58,157 nt of DNA, from the NCBI RefSeq assembly GCF_030652775.1, contig NZ_JAUSPS010000006.1, positions 1 through 58,157 of the forward strand, given 5' to 3'. The position numbers and the translations under genes are program-made. Source of the DNA: Acetobacterium sp. (lineage in GTDB: Bacteria; Bacillota; Clostridia; Eubacteriales; Eubacteriaceae). Below, piece by piece: positions 17,149-26,110 of this stretch. Below the pieces are notes generated by a model, which did no database searches, was not told the DNA's origin, and was given only the letters and a program-made list of their open reading frames with translations. Within the stretch, counting starts at the first letter, position 1, and every line of letters begins with the position of its first letter.

Positions 17149-17605
17149 AATTCAGTGAAATATAGACATGAATTTCGGCGTTGGCCATGTCCTCCCCGGG
17201 TTGATATTCCTCGAAATCGCTGCCAAACTTGCGGTCAAGTTCCATCCCCCAAAGCTTCATCCAGAAGTCGCCGATGGCCTGCTGGACATCACCATGGATA
17301 ATAAATTTTGCATAGTTGCCAGCCGCAATGGTTTTTGTCGCGACCGCCTCGGGTTGGGACGCCCCAGCTGCCACCTCACATCCCACCATAACATCATAGT
17401 CACCGGCGGCACCATTTTCATAATCGCTGTAAAGACCGATACACTTATCATTTTCTCGGCCCGTCAGGGAGGCTTCAATCCCATCGCCATAAAAGCGCTG
17501 CCAGATCGCTCCAATTTTTTCGACCATCTGGGGATCGTTATTACTGGTGCGTATTTTCAGCCCAGCCACCGTTTTTTCTGCTAGTTGTACCACTTCATAA
17601 TTCAT
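17147..17605 (-). CDS. GyrI-like / effector-binding domain protein
   Basis: A 152-residue protein of the AraC effector-binding / GyrI-like fold without a DNA-binding domain. The opening VVQLAEKTVAGLKIRTSN, the middle CIGLYSDYENGAAGDYDVMVGCEV and the DFWMKLWG segment with a late acidic FEEYQP are characteristic, the conserved glutamates commonly contacting cationic ligands. It is encoded 87 bases after the WYL regulator. A stand-alone sensor or sequestering protein is likely; the ligand is unknown. Confidence 0.8.
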   Translation of the reverse strand: MNYEVVQLAEKTVAGLKIRTSNNDPQMVEKIGAIWQRFYGDGIEASLTGRENDKCIGLYSDYENGAAGDYDVMVGCEVAAGASQPEAVATKTIAAGNYAKFIIHGDVQQAIGDFWMKLWGMELDRKFGSDFEEYQPGEDMANAEIHVYISLN

Positions 17606-17692
17606 TTGTATACCTCTTTTCTTTTTTTCTTATCATTTTGTTCTTATTGATAAGAGCAGTATACGCCTGTTAACCTGACACCTGATGTCATA

Positions 17693-18595
17693 TTAAAGAT
17701 ACTTTTTTAAACTGTTCGCCAATTTTTGCTTAATGGCCTCCCGCAGCCACTGGGGTTCGACGACCTCGATAGCATCCCCATAAGAAAGGATATAGCCTTC
17801 CACCCAGCCATCCCCGGGCAAATGGCTCGTAACCATAAAGGAGCCATCCTGCTCTTTGGTGATCGCCGTCGGATCAAATTCATCATAGACCCGATACGCC
17901 ATGGCGGCATCAATTTTCAGAACCAGGCTGATTGGGGCCGCACTTATTTCCGGTGCTTCAAATATAGCCCCCGCAGGCAGGGTGCGGACAAAGGAATCTG
18001 CCAGCAGCTTAAGCTGCCTGATCCGACTGACCTTGAAAAAACGCAGTGCCGCTTTGTCCAGACAAAATCCGTAGACATACCAGGATTGCCCCTTAAACAA
18101 CAGCTTTAGCGGTTCAATGCAGCGCCCGGTCTTTTTACCGGCGGCACTGAAGTAGTCAAAAGCAATGCGGTTTTTATTGAGAATGGCACTTTTCAGATCG
18201 TTGAATTTTTCCCGCTCAGCGGCACCGCCACCCCAGAGGGAAAAGTCGACCTCAATCCAGTCGGGATCTTTTTTTTCAAACAGAGTTGCCAGTTTTCTCA
18301 GCACCGGATCCAGCTCCGGTCCGTTTAACGCCTGCATTCCCTGGAGCGATGCCAGCAGATTAACCTGTTCCTGTTCGGAAAGCAGCGATTTTTTGATCAC
18401 ATAGTTATCTAGCAGCCGGATCCCGCCGCCCTTGCCTTTTTCAGCATAAACGGGAATCCCGGCGGCACTTAAGGCTTCCACATCTCGATAAATGGTGCGC
18501 TGGGACACTTCAAAATAGTCGGATAATTCCCGGGCGGTGATCTTTTTCTTTTCAATCAGAATATAGACCGTTTCCAGCAATCGATTGATCTGCAC
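17693..18595 (-). CDS. HTH-WYL family transcriptional regulator (YafY-like)
   Basis: A 300-residue regulator. Residues 1-60 form a DeoR-like winged helix-turn-helix (ITARELSDYFEVSQRTIYRDVEAL). A WYL domain occupies about 135-215; its core WYVYGFCLDKAALRFFKVSRI substitutes WYVYG for the family's usual WYLVG-type stretch. A C-terminal WCX-like extension follows (270-300). WYL domains sense nucleic acids or small ligands. Translation starts at GTG after AAAGGGGG. It is the first gene before the two GyrI-like genes in the same orientation, so it probably controls them. Confidence 0.88.
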   Translation of the reverse strand: MQINRLLETVYILIEKKKITARELSDYFEVSQRTIYRDVEALSAAGIPVYAEKGKGGGIRLLDNYVIKKSLLSEQEQVNLLASLQGMQALNGPELDPVLRKLATLFEKKDPDWIEVDFSLWGGGAAEREKFNDLKSAILNKNRIAFDYFSAAGKKTGRCIEPLKLLFKGQSWYVYGFCLDKAALRFFKVSRIRQLKLLADSFVRTLPAGAIFEAPEISAAPISLVLKIDAAMAYRVYDEFDPTAITKEQDGSFMVTSHLPGDGWVEGYILSYGDAIEVVEPQWLREAIKQKLANSLKKYL

Positions 18596-18616
18596 CTTTT
18601 ATCCCCCTTTCTTAAA

Positions 18617-18665
18617 GTCAATAAAAACCGCTGCCCAATAAACCCTCTTATCCGGCAGCGGTTTT
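18617..18665 (-). terminator. Intrinsic terminator of the MoxR-VWA operon
   Basis: On the minus strand a perfect 12-bp stem (18654-18665 with 18624-18635) is followed by TTTTTATTG. It begins directly after the VWA gene stop codon (18667-18669). Confidence 0.85.
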
Positions 18666-18666
18666 G

Positions 18667-20433
18667 TCAATTCATAATAATCTGTTTCAAATACTTAATA
18701 ACCATATCCGCAAAGCGGTTGATGTCCTTAATGTAGGCAAAGTCCTTGCCATAAATCAGTTTTTCGGCCATCAGGTCCTGTTCCTTGCCGGTAAAAACGC
18801 CCAGCACCATAATGCCCTGCTGTCTGGCAAAGCGGACTTCCCGGGCGGTATCGGCAATGGCCACCCGGCCCCGGTAGGCTTCGGTTAAATCATTGACCTG
18901 ACCTTTACCCACCTTGATATCGTTGGGTCGGCCGTCGCTCAGCACGATCAGAATTTTATTATCTTCCCGGCGTTTAATTAAATCTTCGCAGGTGGCCTTG
19001 ATGGCCAAACCATCGCGGTTGTTCCCGGAGCAGTAATATTCAAAGATATTATCATTGGCGGAAAGGGGTGATTCGTAATCCCGGAAGCGTTTGATCACCG
19101 TATAATCGAGAAAACTGGAAAAACCCAGGACCCGGTTGGGAATGCCGACCAAAGTTAGGGCATGGGCCAGAATATAGGCCTGAATGGCGACTCTTGACTG
19201 ATTTCGCCGCTGGGAACCGCTGGAATCGATCAGGATATCCACTACAAAACTGCCCTTGTTATTATCGATATTCTTGACAAATACCTTATTATTGCTGCTG
19301 CGACCAATCCGCCAGAGCTTGCTGGGGATCAGTTGGCCGGCATCAGACGGAATGGCGTCGACAATTTCTTCCTGGACCAGGGTGCGCGAGATGCTTTCCC
19401 GCAGTTTATTGATATTGCGCTTAAACACCTTGTAATTGGCCCGAAACACATCAACATTTTTAACCTGATGCCGCTGCACATATTTCTGCTGGAATTCGTT
19501 TTTGCTGTCGCTGCGGATCACCCCGTCGGTCATATGAATCCGGCAATTGCCATGTTCGCCTTTGCAGACCCGATTCTGGAGTTTTTTGACTTCACTGGTT
19601 TCCAGAAAGGAGTTGCCATAATAATAGGCCACTTTTTCATAGATTTTTTCGATGTCCTCTTCCTGGACCCGCAAAACCCGGTTATCATTGCTACTGTTGA
19701 GGTTGGCCATATCACCTTGGGATTCACCCAGCAGGGCTTCGGCAATTTCTTCAATGGAAGCTTCAATATCCTGGTCTTCGGGATCTTCAAACATTTCTTC
19801 GAGCATAAAGTCCGAAAAATCGCCCCGGATATGGTTTTTATTGTGACCGGATTCATACGCATCGCTGTCTTCACCTTCAACAAACAGGGGGAAATACTTC
19901 ACATAAACATCTTCAATCCCGCGCAGCAGTTCGATGGTATCTTCGCGCTTTTGCAGCGCCAATAAATCATTAGTGATGTTGCGGGTTTCGGTGTCCACCA
20001 TCGGTGTTTTTCCGATTTTTTCGAGAATCATGGCGTGACGAACCTTTTCCAGCAAGTCACTGGTATGCAGTTTGTAATAATTGCTGAGAATATCGTCGTA
20101 GGCGTTTTTGCGGATATCATAAACTCCGGGACGTTCGGCAATAATCTTTTCTTCCACCACCACATCGCTGCCCATGGCAATGAGGCTTAATAGAATATCT
20201 TTATTAAAACCGGCGCGATGACGGCTGATCACGTATTTTTTGACGCTCGGCCAGTTAATGTATTTTCGCCGTCCTCCGGCGGTGACGGCGTGGTAAAGAG
20301 CCACATTTTTTGAAATAAAGCTTTTTTCGCCGCTGTCCATATTTTCGTCATAATCGCCGGAAATAGTCCACATCAGATTGGCGACCCGATTGTCAAATTC
20401 AAAGTCTTCATACATCCATTTGGTATCCTTCAA
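18667..20433 (-). CDS. VWA domain protein, NorD/CbbO-like MoxR partner
   Basis: A 588-residue soluble protein with a C-terminal von Willebrand A domain. The metal-site motif is LIDSSGS (D403-S407) and a second aspartate is in IVLSDGRPND (D500). Residues 1-180 form an alpha-helical domain and 187-240 a very acidic stretch. A small cysteine/histidine patch, VCKGEHGNCRIH (289-300), might bind metal. Proteins of this architecture act with MoxR-type AAA+ ATPases to insert cofactors or remodel enzymes, as in NorQ/NorD or CbbQ/CbbO; the client here is unknown. The start is TTG, 8 bases after GGGAGG. It lies 33 bases after the ATPase gene and ends at a terminator. Confidence 0.82.
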   Translation of the reverse strand: MKDTKWMYEDFEFDNRVANLMWTISGDYDENMDSGEKSFISKNVALYHAVTAGGRRKYINWPSVKKYVISRHRAGFNKDILLSLIAMGSDVVVEEKIIAERPGVYDIRKNAYDDILSNYYKLHTSDLLEKVRHAMILEKIGKTPMVDTETRNITNDLLALQKREDTIELLRGIEDVYVKYFPLFVEGEDSDAYESGHNKNHIRGDFSDFMLEEMFEDPEDQDIEASIEEIAEALLGESQGDMANLNSSNDNRVLRVQEEDIEKIYEKVAYYYGNSFLETSEVKKLQNRVCKGEHGNCRIHMTDGVIRSDSKNEFQQKYVQRHQVKNVDVFRANYKVFKRNINKLRESISRTLVQEEIVDAIPSDAGQLIPSKLWRIGRSSNNKVFVKNIDNNKGSFVVDILIDSSGSQRRNQSRVAIQAYILAHALTLVGIPNRVLGFSSFLDYTVIKRFRDYESPLSANDNIFEYYCSGNNRDGLAIKATCEDLIKRREDNKILIVLSDGRPNDIKVGKGQVNDLTEAYRGRVAIADTAREVRFARQQGIMVLGVFTGKEQDLMAEKLIYGKDFAYIKDINRFADMVIKYLKQIIMN

Positions 20434-20466
20434 AGCGTTTCCCTCCCTTCTCTGGATTGTGGAGCT

Positions 20467-21390
20467 TTAGCGACCGGTAAAAACATCGGAGGCTTCCCAG
20501 CTCTCCCGGATCCGGGTTTTGATCACATCCAGGACAATTTCCTTTTCAAACTGGTCAAAGGTTTTGCCGATGACGCCCATATCCACGGCCAGCATCGGTT
20601 TGAGGCCCCGGCGAATGGTCTTCAGACTGCCGATAATCCCCCGCAGATCCACCGATTTGGTGGAAATTTCGGAGTTTTTTGATTTTTCCTGGAGATCCAG
20701 AAAGATTCCGGCAAACTGCGGCAAAATTTCTTCGTTGGCATCCGGAAAATATTCTTTTAAAATAATCATCAGCGTTTCTTCTTCAATCTGAGGAATATCA
20801 ATGGTCATAAAACGGGATACCAGGGCTTCATTAAGCTCTTTAGTACCGGCATATTCATAGTTCATCGTGCCGATAAAACGGGTGGCGTCATGGAGCTTTA
20901 TTTTTTCATAGCCCGGCACGTCAATGACCTTCCGGTAATCTAGCGCCGAATGGAGTACCACCAGGGCATCGTTTTTGGCCATGTTAATTTCGTCAAAAAC
21001 GCCAAAACCACCATTGATGGCGCATTCATATACAGAACCCCGTCTTAACCGCACTTCATTATCAATAAAGGTATCGGTGCCAATCAGGCTGGAGCTATCG
21101 GTATTGACATGAAAAGAGGTATTCCACTGAGGTCGGTTAAAGAGTTCACAAATATTGTCAGCCAAAACATTTTTCCCGGTGGCCTTAGGTCCGGAAAGCA
21201 GAATGTTCTCCCCCTCTAAAATTGCGGTAATGCACATGGCCCAAATATCCTTGCCATAAAAAACGGTTTCGGTACTGGGAACACGATCCTGAAGACGCTC
21301 TTCCAGTTTATAAAAATGTTTGAAATATTTTATATCATCGAGAAGTTTCTCGCTAATTCCCTGTTTTAATAATTCCTGTGTTAATCTCAT
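20467..21390 (-). CDS. MoxR-family AAA+ ATPase (CbbQ/NorQ-like)
   Basis: A 307-residue AAA+ ATPase. The Walker A reads GPKATGKN (67-74), with asparagine where Ser/Thr is normal. Walker B is VFDEIN (D133, E134), sensor 1 is GTMNYEYAG (N177), and an arginine finger is likely in LVSRF (R193). It would form a hexamer driving remodelling together with the VWA protein encoded next. An upstream in-frame GTG at 21420 exists, but the ATG at 21390 is preceded by GAAAGGAAAG and is preferred. No obvious client enzyme flanks the pair. Confidence 0.85.
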   Translation of the reverse strand: MRLTQELLKQGISEKLLDDIKYFKHFYKLEERLQDRVPSTETVFYGKDIWAMCITAILEGENILLSGPKATGKNVLADNICELFNRPQWNTSFHVNTDSSSLIGTDTFIDNEVRLRRGSVYECAINGGFGVFDEINMAKNDALVVLHSALDYRKVIDVPGYEKIKLHDATRFIGTMNYEYAGTKELNEALVSRFMTIDIPQIEEETLMIILKEYFPDANEEILPQFAGIFLDLQEKSKNSEISTKSVDLRGIIGSLKTIRRGLKPMLAVDMGVIGKTFDQFEKEIVLDVIKTRIRESWEASDVFTGR

Positions 21391-21608
21391 CTGTTCTTTC
21401 CTTTCGTTAATGCCCTGCACGCATTCTGCAACTATTTATTTAGAATGATTTGAATATAACACAAAACCCAGCGGAATGGTTAGTAAAAATGTCAAACAAC
21501 AAAAATTTATCTGCTTTTCATCTTTTTTTAAGAAATACTATTCTATCCGTAAAAAGACCGACCAGATGCGTAACCGTATCACGGCGGATGGCATTAGCGG
21601 TAAAAGAC

Positions 21609-21643
21609 AACGGCGGCTTTGATTTTATCTCAAAGCCGCCGTT
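21609..21643 (-). terminator. GC-rich hairpin downstream of the nitroreductase gene
   Basis: A perfect 14-bp stem (21609-21622 with 21630-21643) has a 7-base loop. The minus-strand tail, GTCTTTTA, is only weakly T-rich, so termination efficiency is uncertain. Confidence 0.55.
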
Positions 21644-21690
21644 AGGCTATTGCTATTTAATGTGGTTTTTGTTTTAAATAAATTTATTTG

Positions 21691-22290
21691 CTATTCAATG
21701 ACAATCACCCGTTTTTCGATTGGCACAAACTCTTTTTGAGTCGGTTCCGCTGTCGGGCTGCCAAAAGGCATTTGCGCAATCAAACGCCAGGAAGATGGGA
21801 TATTAAAGGCTTCCTTAACTTCCTTATCAATAATGGGATTATAATGCTGGATGGTTGCTCCCAACCCTTCTGCTTCCAGCTGAGCCCAAATTGCAAATTG
21901 CAGCATCCCATTGGACTGTTCAGCCCAGATCGGGAAGCTTTCTTTGTATGGCGTAAACCGATCCATCAGACCCTGGGTGACGGATGTATCATCATAAAAC
22001 AGCAGGGTACCGCATCCGGCTGCAAAACCCTTAATCTTCTTTTCTGTTGCTCTAAAATCTTCGGCCAGAATAATTTTTCTGAGGGTCTCCATAACGATTC
22101 CCCAGAACTCCAGATGCCGTTCTCCAAATAAAACAGCAACCCGTTGACTTTGACTGTTAAATGCTGAAGGCACATGTTTCGTTGAATGATCAATAATATC
22201 AAGTATTTCTTCTGCGGTAACTGGACTTTCATCACAAATTGCATAGATCGAACGACGTTCCTCCATTGCCTCTTTAAAACCTTTTGGCAT
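21691..22290 (-). CDS. Nitroreductase family protein (FMN-dependent)
   Basis: A 199-residue flavoprotein of the nitroreductase superfamily, HbN/Frm2-like branch. The start EAMEERRSIYAICDE and HVPSAFNSQSQRVAVLFG correspond to the FMN phosphate-binding and stacking region. QSNGMLQFAIWAQLEAEGLGATIQHYNP is the dimer-interface helix, and IAQMPFGSPTAEP is the C-terminal FMN contact. Reduction of nitro compounds, quinones or hydroperoxides is typical; the natural substrate is unknown. It stands alone behind a promoter carrying a 16-bp palindrome. Confidence 0.9.
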   Translation of the reverse strand: MPKGFKEAMEERRSIYAICDESPVTAEEILDIIDHSTKHVPSAFNSQSQRVAVLFGERHLEFWGIVMETLRKIILAEDFRATEKKIKGFAAGCGTLLFYDDTSVTQGLMDRFTPYKESFPIWAEQSNGMLQFAIWAQLEAEGLGATIQHYNPIIDKEVKEAFNIPSSWRLIAQMPFGSPTAEPTQKEFVPIEKRVIVIE

Positions 22291-22345
22291 ACGATTTCTC
22301 CTTTATCATTCTAAATTATTTGCTGATTTAACCCCTTTAATCCAT

Positions 22346-22370
22346 ATTATACCTTAATTATTAATAATTA
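22346..22370 (-). promoter_or_regulatory. Nitroreductase promoter region with 16-bp palindrome
   Basis: A perfect TATAAT (minus strand, 22346-22351) lies 4 bases from the exact palindrome TAATTATTAATAATTA (22355-22370), which would occupy the -10/-35 spacer. The -35 box is poor. This looks like an operator-controlled promoter; the cognate regulator is not known. Confidence 0.5.
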
Positions 22371-22402
22371 CCATGATAAAATGCCAGATTACTCGTAACA
22401 AT

Positions 22403-22435
22403 AAAAAAACAGAGTCTTACAGACTCTGTTTTTTT
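22403..22435 (-). terminator. Bidirectional terminator after the transketolase genes
   Basis: A perfect 15-bp stem (22403-22417 with 22421-22435) has a 3-base loop. Its outer part is A7/T7, so it works in both directions. Confidence 0.85.
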
Positions 22436-22466
22436 ATCAATTTATCTCATCATTATTATTTTTTTG

Positions 22467-23405
22467 CTATTTTCGGGCGATCGCTTTTTTTGCCGCTGCC
22501 ACGATATCTTTAGCGGTTAAACCGTATTTTTCCATCAGTGGCGCAACCTTCCCGGATTGTCCAAACAGGTCTTTGACGCCAACCCGTTCCAGGGGTACTG
22601 GTGCGACATCACCTAACACTTCGGCCACAGCTCCACCCAGACCTCCAATGATGCTGTGTTCTTCAGCCGTAACAATGGCACCGGTATTAATGGCCGCATC
22701 TTCAATGGCATTAACATCGATGGGTTTAATGGAGCCCATGTTTAAGACTCGAGCAGAAATACCCTCTGCTTTTAATAGTTCCGCCGCTTCCAGAGCTGGT
22801 CCTACCATCATGCCAGTGGCAATGACGGTCACATCCTCGCCGCTTTTTAACAAGCCGGCTTTTCCCAGTTCAAATTGATAATCTTCATCAAAAAGAATGG
22901 GTACGTCACTGCGACCCAGGCGAATATAAACCGGTCCGTCAATGGCGATGGCGGCATCCATCATTTTTTCTGTTTCGATGGCATCTGCCGGTGATAAAAC
23001 CGTCATATTGGGAATGACCCGCATCAGCGCAATATCTTCAATCGACTGGTGCGAACCACCATCTTCGCCGACCGAGATACCAGAATGGGTTAAGGCAATT
23101 TTTACATTCAGTTTCGGGTAGCAGATGCTGTTACGAATGATTTCATAGGCTCGCCCGGCGCCAAAAATGGCAAAGGTGCTAGCAAAGGGAATTTTTCCTG
23201 CAGTGGCCAGACCAGCGGACATTCCCATCAGGTTTGCTTCAGCAATCCCGACATTGAAATGCCGTTCGGGGCAGGCCTTTTTAAAGATATTGGTCTTGGT
23301 TGCGCCCGAGAGATCTGCATCCAGAACCACCAGATTTTGATTTTTTTCGCCCAGTTTCACTAAGTATTCGCCGTATGCCTGTCGAGTTGATTTTTTTTCT
23401 GCCAT
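22467..23405 (-). CDS. Transketolase, C-terminal subunit
   Basis: A 312-residue chain carrying the pyrimidine-binding (Pyr) domain and the C-terminal transketolase domain. RQAYGEYLVKLGEKN begins the Pyr domain. The catalytic glutamate region is FNVGIAEANLMGMSAGLA, substrate histidines lie in ALTHSGISVGEDGGSHQSIED, and the C-terminal domain starts near DVTVIATGMMVGPAL. The open frame extends 32 codons upstream, but the ATG at 23405 follows GGAGGCATAATC and gives the usual MAEKKSTR start. It sits 2 bases after the N-terminal subunit gene. Together the two rebuild thiamine-diphosphate-dependent transketolase for the non-oxidative pentose phosphate pathway. Confidence 0.93.
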   Translation of the reverse strand: MAEKKSTRQAYGEYLVKLGEKNQNLVVLDADLSGATKTNIFKKACPERHFNVGIAEANLMGMSAGLATAGKIPFASTFAIFGAGRAYEIIRNSICYPKLNVKIALTHSGISVGEDGGSHQSIEDIALMRVIPNMTVLSPADAIETEKMMDAAIAIDGPVYIRLGRSDVPILFDEDYQFELGKAGLLKSGEDVTVIATGMMVGPALEAAELLKAEGISARVLNMGSIKPIDVNAIEDAAINTGAIVTAEEHSIIGGLGGAVAEVLGDVAPVPLERVGVKDLFGQSGKVAPLMEKYGLTAKDIVAAAKKAIARK

Positions 23406-23407
23406 GA

Positions 23408-24217
23408 TTATGCCTCCAATTCTGCCAATGCTTGTTTCACTTCTTCCGCATTCGGCCCTTTTCCATGCCATCCCGCATTGTTTTCCATAAATGAGACACA
23501 TTTACCCTTGACCGTTTTACAAATGATCACGGTTGGTTTATCCTCTGATTTTTTTGCCGCTTCCACAGCCGTTCGCAGTTCATCAAAATCATGACCGTCT
23601 TCCACCGTAATGACATTCCAGCCAAAGGCTTCAAACTTGGCATCGATGGGGAATGGTGACATAACCTCACAAATGGCACCGTCAATCTGAAGATTATTAT
23701 TATCCACAAAAGCGATCAGATTATTAAGCTGGTAATGGCTGGCGGCCATGGCGGCTTCCCAAACCAGACCTTCCTGCAATTCGCCGTCGCCCAGTAAAGC
23801 ATAGATCTTATGAGACTTGTTGTCCATTTTTCCGGCCAACGCCATCCCAGCGGCTACCGAAATTCCCTGTCCCAATGAACCGGTTGACATATCAACCCCG
23901 GGTACCTTGTTCATGTCCGGATGTCCCTGGAGCATCGAACCCAGTTGTCTCAGATTTTCCAGCTCGGTTCTGGGGAAAAAGCCTTTTGCTGCCAAGGTTG
24001 CATAAAGCACCGGGGCGGCGTGTCCTTTTGACAAGACAAAACGATCCCGATCTTCTTTGCGGGGATTGTTTTCATCGACATTCATTTGTTCAAAATAAAG
24101 CAGGGTCAGAATTTCTGCTGAAGACAATGATCCTCCGGGATGACCTGAAGCTGCTTTGCCAATCATTTTTACAATATCTTTGCGAATTTCCCTAACGGTT
24201 TCTTCTAAAATTGCCAT
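23408..24217 (-). CDS. Transketolase, N-terminal subunit
   Basis: A 269-residue thiamine-diphosphate-binding half. The PP-domain motif GDGELQEGLVWEA and a downstream NNLQIDG segment coordinate the diphosphate through Mg2+. IGKAASGHPGGSLSSAEIL near residue 20 and LSKGHAAPVLY near 68 are classic. The protein ends at about 270 residues, as expected for the split form common in Clostridia and archaea. A GAGGAG site precedes the ATG. It follows alr by 13 bases. Confidence 0.94.
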   Translation of the reverse strand: MAILEETVREIRKDIVKMIGKAASGHPGGSLSSAEILTLLYFEQMNVDENNPRKEDRDRFVLSKGHAAPVLYATLAAKGFFPRTELENLRQLGSMLQGHPDMNKVPGVDMSTGSLGQGISVAAGMALAGKMDNKSHKIYALLGDGELQEGLVWEAAMAASHYQLNNLIAFVDNNNLQIDGAICEVMSPFPIDAKFEAFGWNVITVEDGHDFDELRTAVEAAKKSEDKPTVIICKTVKGKCVSFMENNAGWHGKGPNAEEVKQALAELEA

Positions 24218-24230
24218 TTAATTCTCCTCT

Positions 24231-25418
24231 TTAATAAATATCACTGTTTGCGTTAATTTGCCGATTTAAAATGTCACGTCTAATCGTCTGAGGTACCCCA
24301 TCTTTAACGAACACCCGAGGTACCCGTTTGTTCACCATACAGGTAATTTCATAATTGATGGTTCCCAACGCCTCGGCCAACACATCGGCTGAAATGTTGT
24401 TGCCAAAAAGCTCCACCTCGTCATAAAGGGAAACCGCTTCCACATCGGTCAAATCGATCATGCATTGATCCATACAAATGCTGCCGACCACCGGCACCAG
24501 CTGGCCGGAAATCCAGACCTTGGCCAAACCGTTTAACATTCTGGTGTAGCCATCGGCATAGCCAATCGGCAAGGTTCCGATGATCCGGTCTTCATTGGCA
24601 ACAAAACGGTTACCGTAGCTCACTGTCTCGCCGGGATGGAGGGTTTTCAGGTGAACAATGGTTGATTTCAGCGTCATTACCGGCTTTAAATCGATTTTTG
24701 TACGATCCACTTCAGCCGATGGATAAAGCCCATAAAGGATGATCCCCGGGCGCACCATATCAAAATGAACCCCTTCAACATCAAATATTCCGGCGCTGTT
24801 AGCCATATGCTTGATGGGAATACTAATATTTTTTTCTGTCAGTTCAGCAAGAACCTGTTGATAGCGCCGGATCTGCTCTTTGGTATGGGTTTTATCGGCG
24901 GCATCAGCGGTAGAAAAATGCGTATATAAACCCTGAAGTTCAATGCCTTCCAAGCAGTACATCGCTTCAATCACTTGTGATGCCTCCTGCCAACCAATCC
25001 CGATGCGTCCCATCCCGGTATCAATTTTTACATGAATGGGATGGCGAATTCCGATTTCCCGACAGTAATCCGACAAGGCCTGGGCAAAATCCATCTGATA
25101 GACCCCGGGAATCAAATCCCAGCGGATCAGATCGGGGATATGGGCTTTTGAGGTATAGCCTAGCAGTAAAATCTGTTCGGTGATGCCGCCCTGGCGGAGG
25201 GCAATGGCTTCATCAATAAAAGCCACTGCCAGCATATCCACCCCGGCATCACAAAGGGTTCGGGCGCATTCCAGACTGCCATGTCCGTAGGCATCGGCTT
25301 TGACAACCCCCAGAACTTTAACGTTTGGTCCGACAATTCTACGGATTTCTTCATAATTACTGGTCAGGGCATCCAGGTCTATTTCCGCCCAGGTTGGGCG
25401 CAGTGCCAATTCTTTCAT
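24231..25418 (-). CDS. alr: Alanine racemase
   Basis: A 395-residue PLP enzyme making D-alanine for peptidoglycan. The PLP lysine lies in GVVKADAYGHG (about residue 39) after the RPTWAEIDLDAL start. The catalytic tyrosine is in ETVSYGNRF, and the GTLPIGYADGYTR and GSICMDQCMIDLTD segments are typical. A GGGAG site lies 10 bases before the ATG. It is cotranscribed with mtnN (2-base gap) upstream and the transketolase genes downstream. Together with ddl at 30019-31071 it covers D-Ala-D-Ala synthesis. Confidence 0.96.
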   Translation of the reverse strand: MKELALRPTWAEIDLDALTSNYEEIRRIVGPNVKVLGVVKADAYGHGSLECARTLCDAGVDMLAVAFIDEAIALRQGGITEQILLLGYTSKAHIPDLIRWDLIPGVYQMDFAQALSDYCREIGIRHPIHVKIDTGMGRIGIGWQEASQVIEAMYCLEGIELQGLYTHFSTADAADKTHTKEQIRRYQQVLAELTEKNISIPIKHMANSAGIFDVEGVHFDMVRPGIILYGLYPSAEVDRTKIDLKPVMTLKSTIVHLKTLHPGETVSYGNRFVANEDRIIGTLPIGYADGYTRMLNGLAKVWISGQLVPVVGSICMDQCMIDLTDVEAVSLYDEVELFGNNISADVLAEALGTINYEITCMVNKRVPRVFVKDGVPQTIRRDILNRQINANSDIY

Positions 25419-25420
25419 AT

Positions 25421-26110
25421 CTATGCGACTCCCTGAACGATGTTTAGCACCATGGCGACTCCATTTCTAATGGAGGCTTCCAGGTTCGCCTTGTAATCAT
25501 CAGTCAAATTTGAATCGGCCTTGTCGGACATGGAACGGATCACCAGATAGGGAACCTGGTTCAGCATGGCAACCTGTCCAACTGCCGCTCCTTCCATTTC
25601 GACACAAAGTCCGCCAAATTCTTCCCGCAGTTCTTCTTTAAGCTGCTTAGAGTCGACGCCCAAATCAGCGGTCATGATGCGACCCGTCCGGTAGGAAACT
25701 TTCAGCGCTTCGGCGGCTGTTTCTGCCAGCTTAATCAGGGCAGGGTCTGCTTTAAAAAAGGTAATATCCATGTTTGGTATTTCGCCGCGGGGATGTCCAA
25801 AAGCCCGGGCATCCATATCATATTGACAGCTGTCCTCTGAGATGACAATGTCACCAATTTCCAGATCCGGATGAACCGCACCGGCCACACCCACATGGAT
25901 GATGGTGGTTACCTTGAAAATATCAATCAAAATCTGGGTGCACATGGCAGCATTGACTTTTCCAACGCCGCTTTTGACTGCAATAACCTCTTTTTGGTGG
26001 AGTTTTCCCTTAAAAAAAGTCATCCCTCCGTGGTGGATCTTGATTCCATCTTCCATCGCCGACTTGATGTCACGAACCTCACTGTCCATGGCTGCAATAA
26101 TACCGATCAT
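25421..26110 (-). CDS. mtnN: 5'-methylthioadenosine/S-adenosylhomocysteine nucleosidase
   Basis: A 229-residue nucleosidase that hydrolyses MTA and SAH to adenine plus the thioribose product. Motifs are [10 protein letters not shown] at the N-terminus, [45 protein letters not shown] with the purine/ribose-binding glutamates, and the catalytic aspartate in RSMSDKAD. The start overlaps ispF by 4 bases (26107-26110). The role is recycling of methyl-transfer by-products. Confidence 0.96.
   Translation of the reverse strand: MIGIIAAMDSEVRDIKSAMEDGIKIHHGGMTFFKGKLHQKEVIAVKSGVGKVNAAMCTQILIDIFKVTTIIHVGVAGAVHPDLEIGDIVISEDSCQYDMDARAFGHPRGEIPNMDITFFKADPALIKLAETAAEALKVSYRTGRIMTADLGVDSKQLKEELREEFGGLCVEMEGAAVGQVAMLNQVPYLVIRSMSDKADSNLTDDYKANLEASIRNGVAMVLNIVQGVA

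Noticed and set aside
22467-23501. Longer 344-codon version of the transketolase C-terminal subunit
   Set aside because: The extra 32 codons overlap the upstream subunit gene, and the ribosome binding site GGAGG lies before the internal ATG at 23405.
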